DNA of 64,000 nucleotides from Streptomyces cyaneochromogenes (GCF_003963535.1 NZ_CP034539.1:8680001-8744000), one strand, 5' to 3'; numbered from the stretch's first letter, positions 17,213 to 26,309 are shown. The notes: a model not told the origin generated them from the letters alone. Made by a program: numbers and translations.

Positions 17213-18234
17213 GCCACGCGACGTCCGTCCCGGCGCGGCCCACCGAGGCACGAGGTGCCGAGAGCACTCCGCGTAGCACCGGCTCCGAGGATGCCACCGC
17301 CCCCTCCCACGAGCCCACCGTCACCCCCCTCCGCTTCGGCTACGGCACCAACGGCCTCGCCGACCTCCGCCTCGACGACGCCCTGACCCTGCTCGCCGAC
17401 CTCGGATACGCCGGTGTCGGGCTGACCCTCGACCACATGCACCTCGACCCACTCGCCCCCGACCTCGCCGCCCGCACCCGCCGCCTCGCGCAGCGGCTGG
17501 ACGCGCTCGGCCTGGACGTCACCGTGGAGACCGGCGCCCGCTATGTGCTCGACCCGCGTCGCAAACACGGCCCCTCCCTGCTGGACCCCGACCCGGAGGA
17601 CCGTGGCCGCCGCGTCGACCTGCTGATCCGTGCCGTCCGGGTCGCCGCCGACCTCGGCGCCCACGCCGTCCACTGCTTCAGCGGGATCACACCGCCGGGA
17701 ACGGACCCGGACAGGGCCTGGCACCGCCTGACCGACGCCCTCGCCCCGGTCCTGGACGCCGCCACCACCGCCGGCGTCCCCCTCGCCGTCGAACCCGAAC
17801 CCGGCCATCTCCTCGCCTCCCTCGCCGACTTCCACCGGCTCCGCCGCGCGCTCGGCGAACCGGAACACCTCGGCCTCACCCTCGACATCGGCCACTGCCA
17901 GTGCCTCGAACCCCTCTCTCCCGCCGACTGCGTACGCGCCGCCGCTCCCTGGCTGCGCCATGTCCAGATCGAGGACATGCGCCGCGGCGTCCATGAACAC
18001 CTCCCCTTCGGCGACGGCGAGATCGACTTCCCACCCGTACTCGCCGCCCTCTCCGCCACCGGCTACCAGGGCCTGACCGTCGTCGAACTGCCCCGCCACT
18101 CCCACGCGGGCCCTCACTTCGCCGAACTCTCCCTCCCGTTCCTCCGCCGCGCCGAAGCGACGGCCACCGGATCACCCGCACGCGTGCGACCCCACGGCGA
18201 TCCCTCCGCCACCCCCGAAGGGAGCACCTCATGA
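17209..18234 (+). CDS. TIM-barrel sugar phosphate isomerase/epimerase (ebo operon)
   Basis: A 341-residue protein with a low-complexity N-terminus (about 40 residues) and an AP-endonuclease-2 TIM barrel from PLRFGYGTNGLADLRLDDAL on. Putative metal-ligand segments are VEPEPGHLL, TLDIGHCQC, WLRHVQIEDM and VVELPRHSH. It starts in the ATGA overlap with the eboC remnant and ends in another ATGA overlap with eboA, so it is inside a tightly coupled operon. In related actinobacterial operons this protein is one of the Ebo TIM barrels of unknown reaction. The substrate is unknown. Confidence 0.85.
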   Translation: MSHATSVPARPTEARGAESTPRSTGSEDATAPSHEPTVTPLRFGYGTNGLADLRLDDALTLLADLGYAGVGLTLDHMHLDPLAPDLAARTRRLAQRLDALGLDVTVETGARYVLDPRRKHGPSLLDPDPEDRGRRVDLLIRAVRVAADLGAHAVHCFSGITPPGTDPDRAWHRLTDALAPVLDAATTAGVPLAVEPEPGHLLASLADFHRLRRALGEPEHLGLTLDIGHCQCLEPLSPADCVRAAAPWLRHVQIEDMRRGVHEHLPFGDGEIDFPPVLAALSATGYQGLTVVELPRHSHAGPHFAELSLPFLRRAEATATGSPARVRPHGDPSATPEGSTS

Positions 18235-19319
18235 CCCACCCCCGCACCAGCCCGGCCACCCCGGGCGCGACCACCAAGGGCCCCGCCCTCACCGACACCC
18301 AGCCGGGCGCGCAGCCTCCATCGAGCACGGGACGCCATGCGAACGCCGATGTGGGCGGCGTCGGGGAAGTGGGCGACGGGGGCGACGGCGGCCACGCGGG
18401 TGAGGAAGCCCGGTCAGGCCGGGGGCCTCGGGCGGATGTCGTGCGCCGGGTGGGCGTGGAGGCTGGGCCGGGTGTCGAGGGTCGGGCGGATGCGGAGGCT
18501 CGCCCAGGCCCGGGGCGTCAGTCTGATGCCCGGCTCCAGGCAGGCTCGGAGGCCGGTCCACGCTCCCAGGGCCAAGCAGACACGGAGGCTCCCGCAGGCG
18601 TCGGCCGTCCGACACGTGCCGAGAGCCGGCCGGCACCGCAGGGCACCACCCTCGCCCTCGCCACATCCACCGAGCTGCGCGGCCACCTCACCGCCCGCCT
18701 CGGCGCCGCCGCCCGCACCTGGCTGTACCGCGCTCTCGGCGAGGCCGCAGCAAACCCCGGCACCCACGGGCCCATCTCCGTCTGGGAGTTGCGCATCGCC
18801 GAGGCCGGCCGCCGCTGTGGTCCCGAGCACGCCGACGCCGCCCGCGTCCTCATCCTGCACGCGGCCCGTGCCGACGTGGACGCCCTCACCCGGGTCTACT
18901 TCCAGGGCACCGCCGCCGAACGCCGCGCCGTCCTGCACGCACTGCCCTCCCTGGTGCCCGGCCGGGAGGCCCTCCCGCTGGTCGAGGACGCGCTGCGCAC
19001 CAACGACACCCGGCTTCTCGCCGCCGCGGTCGGCCCTTACGCCGCCCGGCACCTCGACCCCCACCAGTGGCGGCACGCAGTACTGAAGTGCCTGTTCACC
19101 GGTGTGCCCGTCGACACGGTTGCCGACCTGGACCGCCGCGCCCACCGGGACACCGAACTCGCCCGCATGCTCGGCGACTACGCCGCCGAACGCACCGCCG
19201 CGGACCGCCCCGTACCCGAAGACCTGCACCGCGTCCTGACCCTGACCGACCCCACGGCCACCCCACCCGCACCCGTCGCCGAGCGCGGCACTCGCGGCAC
19301 CGACGGCAAGGAGTCCTGA
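18231..19319 (+). CDS. eboA: EboA-domain protein with repeat-derived N-terminal extension
   Basis: A 362-residue protein. The last about 230 residues are an EboA domain (LRGHLTARLGAAARTWLYRA ... WELRIAEAGRRCGPEHADAA ... TRVYFQGTAAERRAVLHALP ... YAARHLDPHQWRHAVLKCLF). The first about 130 residues are Gly/Arg/Ala-rich and repetitive (GVEAGPGVEGRADAEARPGP, ARLQAGSEAGPRSQGQADTE) and look like translated tandem-repeat DNA rather than a folded domain. A usual EboA is about 220-240 residues, so the extension is odd; translation might really begin nearer residue 125. EboA has no known catalytic activity; the ebo cluster in cyanobacteria has been linked to moving a metabolite precursor to the periplasm. 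Confidence 0.8.
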   Translation: MTHPRTSPATPGATTKGPALTDTQPGAQPPSSTGRHANADVGGVGEVGDGGDGGHAGEEARSGRGPRADVVRRVGVEAGPGVEGRADAEARPGPGRQSDARLQAGSEAGPRSQGQADTEAPAGVGRPTRAESRPAPQGTTLALATSTELRGHLTARLGAAARTWLYRALGEAAANPGTHGPISVWELRIAEAGRRCGPEHADAARVLILHAARADVDALTRVYFQGTAAERRAVLHALPSLVPGREALPLVEDALRTNDTRLLAAAVGPYAARHLDPHQWRHAVLKCLFTGVPVDTVADLDRRAHRDTELARMLGDYAAERTAADRPVPEDLHRVLTLTDPTATPPAPVAERGTRGTDGKES

Positions 19320-20239
19320 TGCGCCTCTTCGACCCCCACATCCACATGACGTCGCGCACCACCGACGACTACGAGGCCATGCACGCCGCCGGCGTGCGCG
19401 CCGTCGTCGAGCCCTCCTTCTGGCTCGGCCAGCCCCGCACCTCTCCCGCCTCCTTCCTCGACTACTTCGACTCCCTCCTCGGCTGGGAACCCTTCCGCGC
19501 CGCCCAGTACGGCATCGCCCACCACTGCACACTCGCCCTCAACCCCAAGGAGGCGAACGACCCGCGCTGCGTACCCGTCCTCGACGAACTGCCCCGGTAC
19601 CTCGTCAAGGACCAGGTCGTCGCCGTCGGCGAGATCGGTTATGACTCGATGACCCCCGCCGAGGACACCGCCTTGGCCGCACAGCTCCAGCTCGCCGCCG
19701 AGCACGAACTGCCCGCGCTCGTCCACACCCCGCACCGCGACAAGCTGGCCGGCCTGCGCCGCACACTCGATGTCGTCCGGGAGTCCGCACTGCCCCCGGA
19801 CCGTGTCCTCGTCGACCACCTCAACGAGACGACGGTCAAGGAGGCCAAGGACAGCGGCTGCTGGCTCGGTTTCTCCGTCTATCCCGACACCAAGATGGAC
19901 GAGGAACGGATGGTCGCCATCCTGCGCGCCTACGGACCCGAGCAAGTGCTGGTGAACTCCGCCGCCGACTGGGGCAGAAGCGACCCGCTCAAGACCCGCA
20001 AGGTCGCTGACCTGATGCTGGCCGGAGGCTTCGACGAGGACGACGTCGACCTGGTGCTGTGGCGCAACCCCGTCGCCTTCTACGGCCTCAGCGGCCGCCT
20101 CACCCTGGACGTCGCGCCCCCTGGGGCGACCCACGAGGGCAACTCCATCCTGCGTGGCGCTCCGAACAACCCTGAAGGGCAGGCCGGCACACTGAGCGAG
20201 CGGGTCGACCCGACCGGCGTCCCGGTCTCGGGAGCGTGA
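19319..20239 (+). CDS. eboB: TatD-family metal-dependent hydrolase (EboB-like)
   Basis: A 306-residue amidohydrolase-fold protein beginning MRLFDPHIHMTSRTTDDYEA, with the HxH metal site, Glu in VVAVGEIGYDSM, His in LPALVHTPHRDK, His in VLVDHLNE and Asp in LVNSAADWGRSDP. This is the TatD set of ligands. Its ATG overlaps the eboA stop by one base. The last about 35 residues (GNSILRGAPNNPEGQAGTLS and on) lie beyond the conserved fold. It is expected to be cytoplasmic and to hydrolyse an ester, amide or nucleic-acid-like bond in the Ebo pathway. Confidence 0.85.
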   Translation: MRLFDPHIHMTSRTTDDYEAMHAAGVRAVVEPSFWLGQPRTSPASFLDYFDSLLGWEPFRAAQYGIAHHCTLALNPKEANDPRCVPVLDELPRYLVKDQVVAVGEIGYDSMTPAEDTALAAQLQLAAEHELPALVHTPHRDKLAGLRRTLDVVRESALPPDRVLVDHLNETTVKEAKDSGCWLGFSVYPDTKMDEERMVAILRAYGPEQVLVNSAADWGRSDPLKTRKVADLMLAGGFDEDDVDLVLWRNPVAFYGLSGRLTLDVAPPGATHEGNSILRGAPNNPEGQAGTLSERVDPTGVPVSGA

Positions 20240-20242
20240 GCC

Positions 20243-21412
20243 ATGCGCTTCCGCCACCCCGACGGGTCCACCGTCCACCTCGCCTATTGCACCAACGTCC
20301 ACCCGGCCGAGACCCTCGACGGCGTCCTCGCTCAACTCCGGGACCACTGCGAACCCGTCCGCCGACGGCTCGGCCGCGACCGCCTCGGCATCGGACTGTG
20401 GCTCGCCAAGGACGCCGCGCACGCCCTCGTCTCCGACCCGTCCGCCCTGCGCGGTCTGCGCACGGAACTCGACCGGCGCGGCCTCGAGGTCGTCACGCTC
20501 AACGGCTTCCCCTATGAGGGCTTCGGCGCCGAGGAGGTCAAGTACCGCGTCTACAAGCCGGACTGGGTCGACCCCGAACGCCTCGACCACACCACGGCCC
20601 TGGCCCGCGTCCTCGCCGGCCTCCTCCCCGACGACGTCACCGAGGGCAGCATCTCCACCTTGCCCCTCGCCTGGCGCACCGCCTACGACGACGCCCGCGC
20701 CGAGACCGCCCGTGCCGCCCTGCTCACGCTCGCCGAACGCCTGGACGCCTTGCAAGAGTTGACTGGCCGCGACATCCGGATCGGCCTGGAACCCGAACCC
20801 GGCTGCATTGTCGAGACCACCGCCGACGCCATCGCCCCGCTCACCGGGATCGGCCACGACCGCCTCGGCATCTGCGTCGACACCTGTCACCTCGCCACCT
20901 CCTTCGAAGATCCGCACACCGCCCTGGACGCGCTCGCCGAAGCCCGCGTCCCCGTCGTCAAATCCCAGCTCTCAGCCGCCCTGCACGCCGAACACCCTCA
21001 CCTCCCCGATGTCCGCGAGGCCCTCGCCGCCTTCGACGAACCCCGCTTCCTGCACCAGACCCGTACCGCCACCGCCGCCGGTCTCCGCGGCACCGACGAC
21101 CTCGACGAGGCCCTCAAGGGCGACGCCCTGCCCGACGCCTCCCCCTGGCGCGCCCATTTCCACGTTCCGCTCCACGCACCACCCGCCGCGCCCCTCACCT
21201 CCACACTCCCGGTGCTCAAGGCCGCACTGACCCGGCTCGTCGGAGGCCCCACCCCGCTCACCCGGCACCTCGAGGTCGAGACCTACACCTGGCAGGCCCT
21301 CCCGGCCGAACTGCGCCCCCGCGCCCGCAGCCAGCTCGCCGACGGCATCGCCGCCGAACTCACCCTCGCCCGCGACCTGTTGACGGACCTCGGCCTGAAG
21401 GAGCTGCCATGA
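20243..21412 (+). CDS. eboE: Metabolite traffic protein EboE (TIM barrel)
   Basis: A 389-residue TIM-barrel protein starting MRFRHPDGSTVHLAYCTNVH. Recognisable EboE segments are LAYCTNVHPAETLDGVLAQL, VVTLNGFPYEGFGAEEVKYR and VYKPDWVDPERLDHT. Later IGLEPEPGCIVET and LGICVDTCHLATSFEDP provide metal-binding Glu, Asp and His. The late HLEVETYTWQALPAEL ends the barrel. It starts three bases after eboB and overlaps the next gene in ATGA. Its reaction is not established; the name reflects the transport phenotype of ebo clusters. Confidence 0.88.
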   Translation: MRFRHPDGSTVHLAYCTNVHPAETLDGVLAQLRDHCEPVRRRLGRDRLGIGLWLAKDAAHALVSDPSALRGLRTELDRRGLEVVTLNGFPYEGFGAEEVKYRVYKPDWVDPERLDHTTALARVLAGLLPDDVTEGSISTLPLAWRTAYDDARAETARAALLTLAERLDALQELTGRDIRIGLEPEPGCIVETTADAIAPLTGIGHDRLGICVDTCHLATSFEDPHTALDALAEARVPVVKSQLSAALHAEHPHLPDVREALAAFDEPRFLHQTRTATAAGLRGTDDLDEALKGDALPDASPWRAHFHVPLHAPPAAPLTSTLPVLKAALTRLVGGPTPLTRHLEVETYTWQALPAELRPRARSQLADGIAAELTLARDLLTDLGLKELP

Positions 21413-22863
21413 CCGAGCGACCGGATCCGGCAGTCCCGGCCTCACCGCGTGGCCGCCCGGCACCCCGCCCGGACGCCCCTGCCATGCGTCGCCCCACCCC
21501 GCTCCTCGTCCTCGACGTCGTCGGCCTCACCCCCCGTCTCCTCGACCACATGCCCCATCTCAAGACTCTCGCCCAGTCCGGCTCGCACGCGCCGCTCGGC
21601 ACCGTCCTGCCCGCCGTCACCTGCGCCGCCCAGTCCACCTTCCTGACCGGCACCCACCCCTCGGAGCACGGCATCGTCGGCAACGGCTGGTACTTCCGCG
21701 ACCTCGGCGACGTACTCCTGTGGCGCCAGCACAACGGCCTGGTCGCCGGCGACAAGCTCTGGGACGCGGCTCGCCGCGCCCACCCCGGCTACACCGTCGC
21801 CAACATCTGCTGGTGGTACGCCATGGGCGCCGACACCGACTTGACCGTCACCCCCCGTCCGGTCTACTACTCCGACGGCCGCAAGGAACCCGACTGCTAC
21901 ACCCGGCCGCCCGCCCTGCACGACGAACTCACCGAGAAACTGGGCACCTTCCCGCTCTTCCACTTCTGGGGACCCGGAGCGGACCTCGTCTCCAGCCGCT
22001 GGATCATCGACGCGACCCGCCACATCATCCGCACCCGGCAGCCCGACCTGGCGCTCTGCTACCTCCCTCACCTCGACTACGACCTGCAGCGCTTCGGCCC
22101 CGACGACCCGCGCTCGTTGAAAGCGGCCGCCGACCTGGACGCGGCCATGGCTCCACTTCTGGACGACGCCCGGGCCCAGGGCCGTACCGTCGTCGCGCTC
22201 TCGGAATACGGCATCACCCGCGCGGACCGACCCGTCGACATCAATCGGGCCCTGCGCCGCGCAGGACTGCTGGAAGTGCACACGCAGGACGGCATGGAGT
22301 ACCTCGACCCGATGGCGTCACGAGCTTTCGCCGTCGCCGACCACCAGATCGCCCACGTCTACGTACGCCGGCCGGAGGACCTCGACGCGACCCGGGCCGC
22401 ACTGGACGGACTGCCCGGCATCGAGCAACTCCTCGACGACGAGGGCAAGAAGGCCCACCATCTCGACCATCCGCGCTCGGGCGAGCTCGTTGCCGTCGCG
22501 GAGCCGGACGCCTGGTTCACGTACTACTACTGGCTCGACGACGACCGCGCTCCCGACTTCGCGCGACTCGTCGAGATCCATCGCAAACCCGGCTACGACC
22601 CGGTCGAACTCTTCATGGATCCCCTCGACCCCTATGTGAAGGTCAAGGCCGCGACCGCGCTGGCCCGCAAGAAACTCGGCATGCGCTACCGCATGGCGGT
22701 CGTGCCCCTGGATCCGTCACCTATTCGCGGCAGCCATGGCCGACTTCCCGCGAGCGACGACGAAGGTCCGCTCCTCATCTGCTCCACCCCCCGCGCTGTC
22801 GGCGACCGCGTCGCGGCCACCGATGTGAAGTCACTTCTGCTCCAACTCGCCGGTCTCGCGTGA
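21409..22863 (+). CDS. Alkaline phosphatase/nucleotide pyrophosphatase-family hydrolase (ebo operon)
   Basis: A 484-residue metal-dependent phospho-hydrolase. LLVLDVVGLTPRLLDHMPHL holds the first metal Asp, TCAAQSTFLTGTHPSEHGIV the nucleophilic Thr region and next ligands, LPHLDYDLQRFGPDDP the second Asp/His set and LSEYGIT and VADHQIAHVY the remaining ligands. The family cleaves phosphodiesters or pyrophosphates such as nucleotide sugars. ATG 21409 overlaps the eboE stop in ATGA; ATG 21484 is an alternative that removes a Pro-rich lead. No signal peptide is evident. In similar operons this gene closes the Ebo set. Confidence 0.87.
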   Translation: MTERPDPAVPASPRGRPAPRPDAPAMRRPTPLLVLDVVGLTPRLLDHMPHLKTLAQSGSHAPLGTVLPAVTCAAQSTFLTGTHPSEHGIVGNGWYFRDLGDVLLWRQHNGLVAGDKLWDAARRAHPGYTVANICWWYAMGADTDLTVTPRPVYYSDGRKEPDCYTRPPALHDELTEKLGTFPLFHFWGPGADLVSSRWIIDATRHIIRTRQPDLALCYLPHLDYDLQRFGPDDPRSLKAAADLDAAMAPLLDDARAQGRTVVALSEYGITRADRPVDINRALRRAGLLEVHTQDGMEYLDPMASRAFAVADHQIAHVYVRRPEDLDATRAALDGLPGIEQLLDDEGKKAHHLDHPRSGELVAVAEPDAWFTYYYWLDDDRAPDFARLVEIHRKPGYDPVELFMDPLDPYVKVKAATALARKKLGMRYRMAVVPLDPSPIRGSHGRLPASDDEGPLLICSTPRAVGDRVAATDVKSLLLQLAGLA

Positions 22864-22978
22864 CGGGTCACGGCCGGCGCGCAGCAGCTCGCCGGTCTCG
22901 CCGGCCCGTCTCTTCCGACTGGTCCCAAGTGAAGCACTCACCACTGACAACGGCCTTCGATCTCAAGGAGTTCCAGGC

Positions 22979-24040
22979 ATGAGCCGCTTTTCCCAGACGG
23001 ATCCCGAACTCACCCACCGCCTCACCAGACGAGGCATGCTCGGGGTGGCGGCGGGCAGTACGGCCGCCGCCCTGCTGGGCGCCGCCGCCCCGGCGACCGC
23101 AGCCACCGCCGCAGGCACCGCGTCCGCCACCGGCACAGCCTCCGGCACCGCCGGCCGCGGCCGCCCCGTCCTCCCGCCCGGCCGCCTCGGCATCCAGCTC
23201 TACAGCCTGCGCGACAAGGTCTCCACACTCGGCTTCGCCCCCGTCTTCGCCGAACTGGAGAAGTACGGCTACGACGAGGTCGAGTTCGCCGGATACACCC
23301 AGGGCTCGGCCGGTCCGATCACCCTCGCCCAACTGAAGCGCCTGGCCCGCAACCACGGTCTGAACCCGATCGGCAGCCACGTCGGCTACTACTCCAGCGA
23401 TCCTGGCGCCTACACCTTCGCCCAGAACCTCACCAAGGTCCTCGACGACGCCCAGGCGCTCGGCCTGAAGCACATAGGCACCGCCTCCGGCCCGTTCCGC
23501 TACGGCTCCACCGTCGACGCCTGGAAGCGTGCCGCCGAGGAGTTCAACACCTACGGCGCGGCGGCCAGGGCACGCGGCATGAAGTTCTACCAGCACAACC
23601 ACTCCGAGGAGTTCTCCTTCGCCACCGACGACCCCAAGGTCCGCCTCTACGACGTGCTGCTCGCCGAGACCGACCCCGACCTCGTCTACCTCGAAATGGA
23701 CATCTTCTGGGCGTACTCGGGCCAGTTCCGCTTCTCGCAGCGGCCCGACGGCACACCCGCCCCCTTCGAGCCGCTGGACTACGTGCTCAAGCAGCCTCAC
23801 CGCTACCCGCTCTTCCACGTCAAGGACGGCGTGAACGACCCGGCCAACCAGTACGGCTACCGCATGGTCGACGTCGGGGACGGCGACATCGACTACAAGC
23901 GGTTCATCTCCGCCGTCACCAGACTGCGCGGGCAGCGATTCGCCCACCACTGGCAGGCGGAGCACGACAACCCGAGCGAGTCCTTCACGTTCGCCCGCCG
24001 TTCGAGCGAGCACCTGCACTCGCTGCGGGAGAAGTGCTGA
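22979..24040 (+). CDS. Tat-exported sugar phosphate isomerase/epimerase-like TIM barrel
   Basis: A 353-residue protein with a twin-arginine signal (LTRRGMLGVAAGSTAAALLG) and Ala/Gly/Thr-rich linker, then a TIM barrel starting GRLGIQLYSLRDKVSTLGFA. Metal-ligand candidates are the His/Glu of FYQHNHSEEFSF, Glu/Asp of YLEMDIFWAY, His of PLFHVKDGV and His/Glu of HHWQAEHDNP. AAGGAG precedes the ATG. Export of this isomerase fold by Tat is known from other actinomycete sugar-oxidation loci. It is last in the array, 115 bases after the phosphatase gene, with a strong terminator behind. Confidence 0.9.
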   Translation: MSRFSQTDPELTHRLTRRGMLGVAAGSTAAALLGAAAPATAATAAGTASATGTASGTAGRGRPVLPPGRLGIQLYSLRDKVSTLGFAPVFAELEKYGYDEVEFAGYTQGSAGPITLAQLKRLARNHGLNPIGSHVGYYSSDPGAYTFAQNLTKVLDDAQALGLKHIGTASGPFRYGSTVDAWKRAAEEFNTYGAAARARGMKFYQHNHSEEFSFATDDPKVRLYDVLLAETDPDLVYLEMDIFWAYSGQFRFSQRPDGTPAPFEPLDYVLKQPHRYPLFHVKDGVNDPANQYGYRMVDVGDGDIDYKRFISAVTRLRGQRFAHHWQAEHDNPSESFTFARRSSEHLHSLREKC

Positions 24041-24052
24041 CGGCCGTGACGG

Positions 24053-24092
24053 CATGAGGAGGCCCTCCCCGCTTGGGGAGGGCCTCCTCATG
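24053..24092. terminator. Perfect 18-bp hairpin, bidirectional terminator
   Basis: CATGAGGAGGCCCTCCCC pairs without mismatch to GGGGAGGGCCTCCTCATG across a GCTT loop, 12 bases after the isomerase stop and 11 bases before the end of the opposite-strand transporter remnant. It serves both converging units. Confidence 0.9.
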
Positions 24093-24103
24093 TTCGTGCC
24101 GAT

Positions 24104-24840
24104 TCAACTCGCTGGATGTGGAGTCGCCGCGCGCCCGGGCCGGCGCAGCAGCAACGCGATCGCCGCCGCCACCATCGACACGCCGCCGGCCAGCGCGTAC
24201 GCGCCGTCGTAGCCCCAGGCCATGACGACCATGGAGCGCAGGCCGCCGCCGAACAGGCCGCTGATCAGCTTGCCGCTGTAGACGAGGCCGTACTGCGGCC
24301 CCACCGGTCGGACAGCCAGCCCACGACGCCGCGGCCGATGCCGTTGATCACTGCCATCACGCCCATCGACGACGCGGCGACCAGCGGACCGAAGCCCACC
24401 TCCTTAGTCGACCTGGAACGAGATGCCGAAGACGGACACTCCGGCGGTCAGCACGACGGAGAGCCACATCAGGGGTAGTACGACCGTCCTGATGGCCTCA
24501 CGGGGTGTGTACTGCTTCACCGCCGGAGGGTTCCTGGCCAGACTCGCCGCGTTCTTCTGGTTGCCCGTGCACGTCAGCGGATCGACGTCCGCGGGCCACC
24601 AGTTCTTCGGTGGGTCCTTGAAGAAGAACGCGCATCCGAAGACGACGATCACGATGTCGAACCCGTAAGGACGTTGTTCATGTGCGAAAGGGCGAGGAAT
24701 CCCAGCAGGCACATGCCGGAGCCGATGTACATGGCCGCACGGGCCGTCAGGATCCCCTTCTCCCGCAACCAGCCCGCCGGGAAGGCGATGCCGGCCTGGA
24801 GGAACACCCAGACGCTGAGGATCCGCGTACGGATCTGCCG
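24104..24840 (-). pseudogene. Degraded OFA-family MFS transporter
   Basis: Fragments of one OFA carrier appear in different minus-strand frames. From 5' to 3' they read a helix like VWVFLQAGIAFPAGWLREKG, then FFKDPPKNWWPADVDPLTCT and AVKQYTPREAIRTVVLPLMW ending GISFQVD and a stop, then VINGIGRGVVGWLSDRWG in another frame, then QYGLVYSGKLISGLFGGGLR to the stop at 24104. The N-terminus, several helices and the segment between GWLSDRWG and QYGLVYSG are missing. The intact neighbour has matching blocks (FFRDPPKNWWPADVDPLNPP, YSPKEAWKTG, YGMVYSAKLVSGLGAGM), so this is a decayed tandem duplicate. Confidence 0.85.
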
Positions 24841-24845
24841 TCATG

Positions 24846-26234
24846 TCAGGCCATGTCCTCGCCGAGCGGTCGTGGGTTGGGAACGATGCGGCTGTCTTCC
24901 TTGTCGCGTCCCGGCGGGCTGAGGAACAGCGCCACGCAGCCGGCGAAGAGCGAGATGGAGCCGGCCAGGATGAAGGCGCCGGAGTGTCCCCAGGCACTGA
25001 CGACCACGGCACCCATGCCCGCGCCCAGACCGGAGACGAGCTTGGCGCTGTAGACCATGCCGTAGTTGGACGCGTTGTTGTTCTCGCCGAAGTAGTCGGC
25101 GGTGAGCGCCGCGAACATCGGGAAGATGGCGCCGCCGCCGAAGCCGGAGATCGAGGAGAAGATCAGGAACAGCGGAAGGTTCTTGGCCTCGGCCGACCAG
25201 AGGATGCCGTACTGGGACAGACCCAGGATGACGCACACGGCGAGCAGACACCGCTTGCGGCCGTACAGGTCGGACAGCCAGCCGATGACACCGCGGCCGG
25301 TGCCGTTGACGATCGCCTTCAGGGACATGGCCGTGGCCACGATCCCGCCCGCGAACCCGGCTTCCTCACCGATGTCCACCTGGAAGGCGATACCGAAGAT
25401 GTTCACGCCGGACGTGCACGCCAGACAGAACCACATCAGGGCCACCCGGCCGGTCTTCCACGCCTCCTTGGGGGAGTACTGGCGAACCGCCGGCGGGTTC
25501 ATCCGCAGCGACCGTGCCGCGCGCGGGTCGGCGGGCGGGTTGAGCGGATCGACGTCTGCGGGCCACCAGTTCTTCGGCGGGTCCCGGAAGAAGTAGCCGG
25601 AGAACGCGACGATTCCGGCGAGGAAGACACCCACCGAAACCAGCACCCAGCGGAAGTTGGTGAGGTCCATGTAGCCGGTGAAGAGGAAGACGAAGGGCAC
25701 GGAGCCGTAGGCGAAACCGCCGTTGACGAAGCCGGTCTTGCCGCCCTTGCGCTCCGGGTACCACTTGCCGACCATGTTGACGCAGGTGGCGTACACCATG
25801 CCCGCGCCCATGCCGCTGAACATGCTGAAGCCGATGTAGGCGACGACGACGTGCGGCGCGAAGGCCAGTGAGAGGTAGCCCATCAGTGTGCCCGTCGCAC
25901 CGAGCATCATCGCCCAGCGCGCCGGCAGTTTGCCGCTCTCACGCAGCTTGCCCGCGGGGAAGGCCACCGCGGCCTGGAAGAAGACCCACACGGTCATCAT
26001 CCAGAAGATGTGCATGCTGTTCCAGTGATGCGCCGTGTGCAGGGTGTCCTCGGCGGACGCGAACGCGTACTCGGCCGAGGAGATGCCCATCATGCCGATC
26101 CAGGGCAGAATCACCATCCACTTGCGTTTGCGGCCCATGATGTCGATGTCGGACTCGCCGACGCGATAGACGCGTCCGTTCTTGTCGGTCACCTCCCGAT
26201 AGGCGGCGACCCGTGAAACGTCGGTGGTAGTCAC
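24846..26234 (-). CDS. OFA-family MFS transporter (oxalate/formate antiporter type)
   Basis: A 462-residue, 12-helix carrier. After a hydrophilic N-terminus (VAAYREVTDKNGRVYRVGES) come RKRKWMVILPWIGMMGISSA, the helix-4 region GAGMVYATCVNMVGKWYPER that is typical of OFA carriers, the central loop FRDPPKNWWPADVDPLN, and the late helices VNGTGRGVIGWLSDLYGRKR and GMVYSAKLVSGLGAGMGAVV. OFA carriers exchange oxalate for formate or move related small carboxylates. GTG 26234 is preferred to the 499-residue version because AAGGGG lies just upstream and the added residues are unlike the family. It lies downstream of the frc/oxc operon but behind a terminator, so it has its own promoter. Confidence 0.88.
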   Translation of the reverse strand: MTTTDVSRVAAYREVTDKNGRVYRVGESDIDIMGRKRKWMVILPWIGMMGISSAEYAFASAEDTLHTAHHWNSMHIFWMMTVWVFFQAAVAFPAGKLRESGKLPARWAMMLGATGTLMGYLSLAFAPHVVVAYIGFSMFSGMGAGMVYATCVNMVGKWYPERKGGKTGFVNGGFAYGSVPFVFLFTGYMDLTNFRWVLVSVGVFLAGIVAFSGYFFRDPPKNWWPADVDPLNPPADPRAARSLRMNPPAVRQYSPKEAWKTGRVALMWFCLACTSGVNIFGIAFQVDIGEEAGFAGGIVATAMSLKAIVNGTGRGVIGWLSDLYGRKRCLLAVCVILGLSQYGILWSAEAKNLPLFLIFSSISGFGGGAIFPMFAALTADYFGENNNASNYGMVYSAKLVSGLGAGMGAVVVSAWGHSGAFILAGSISLFAGCVALFLSPPGRDKEDSRIVPNPRPLGEDMA

Positions 26235-26309
26235 GTTGGTTGCACCCCTTGCGTCGAAAGCTCTGGCCAGCGCCCCCTGTCCAATGCCTTTCGTGCGCGC
26301 ACGGGTCCC

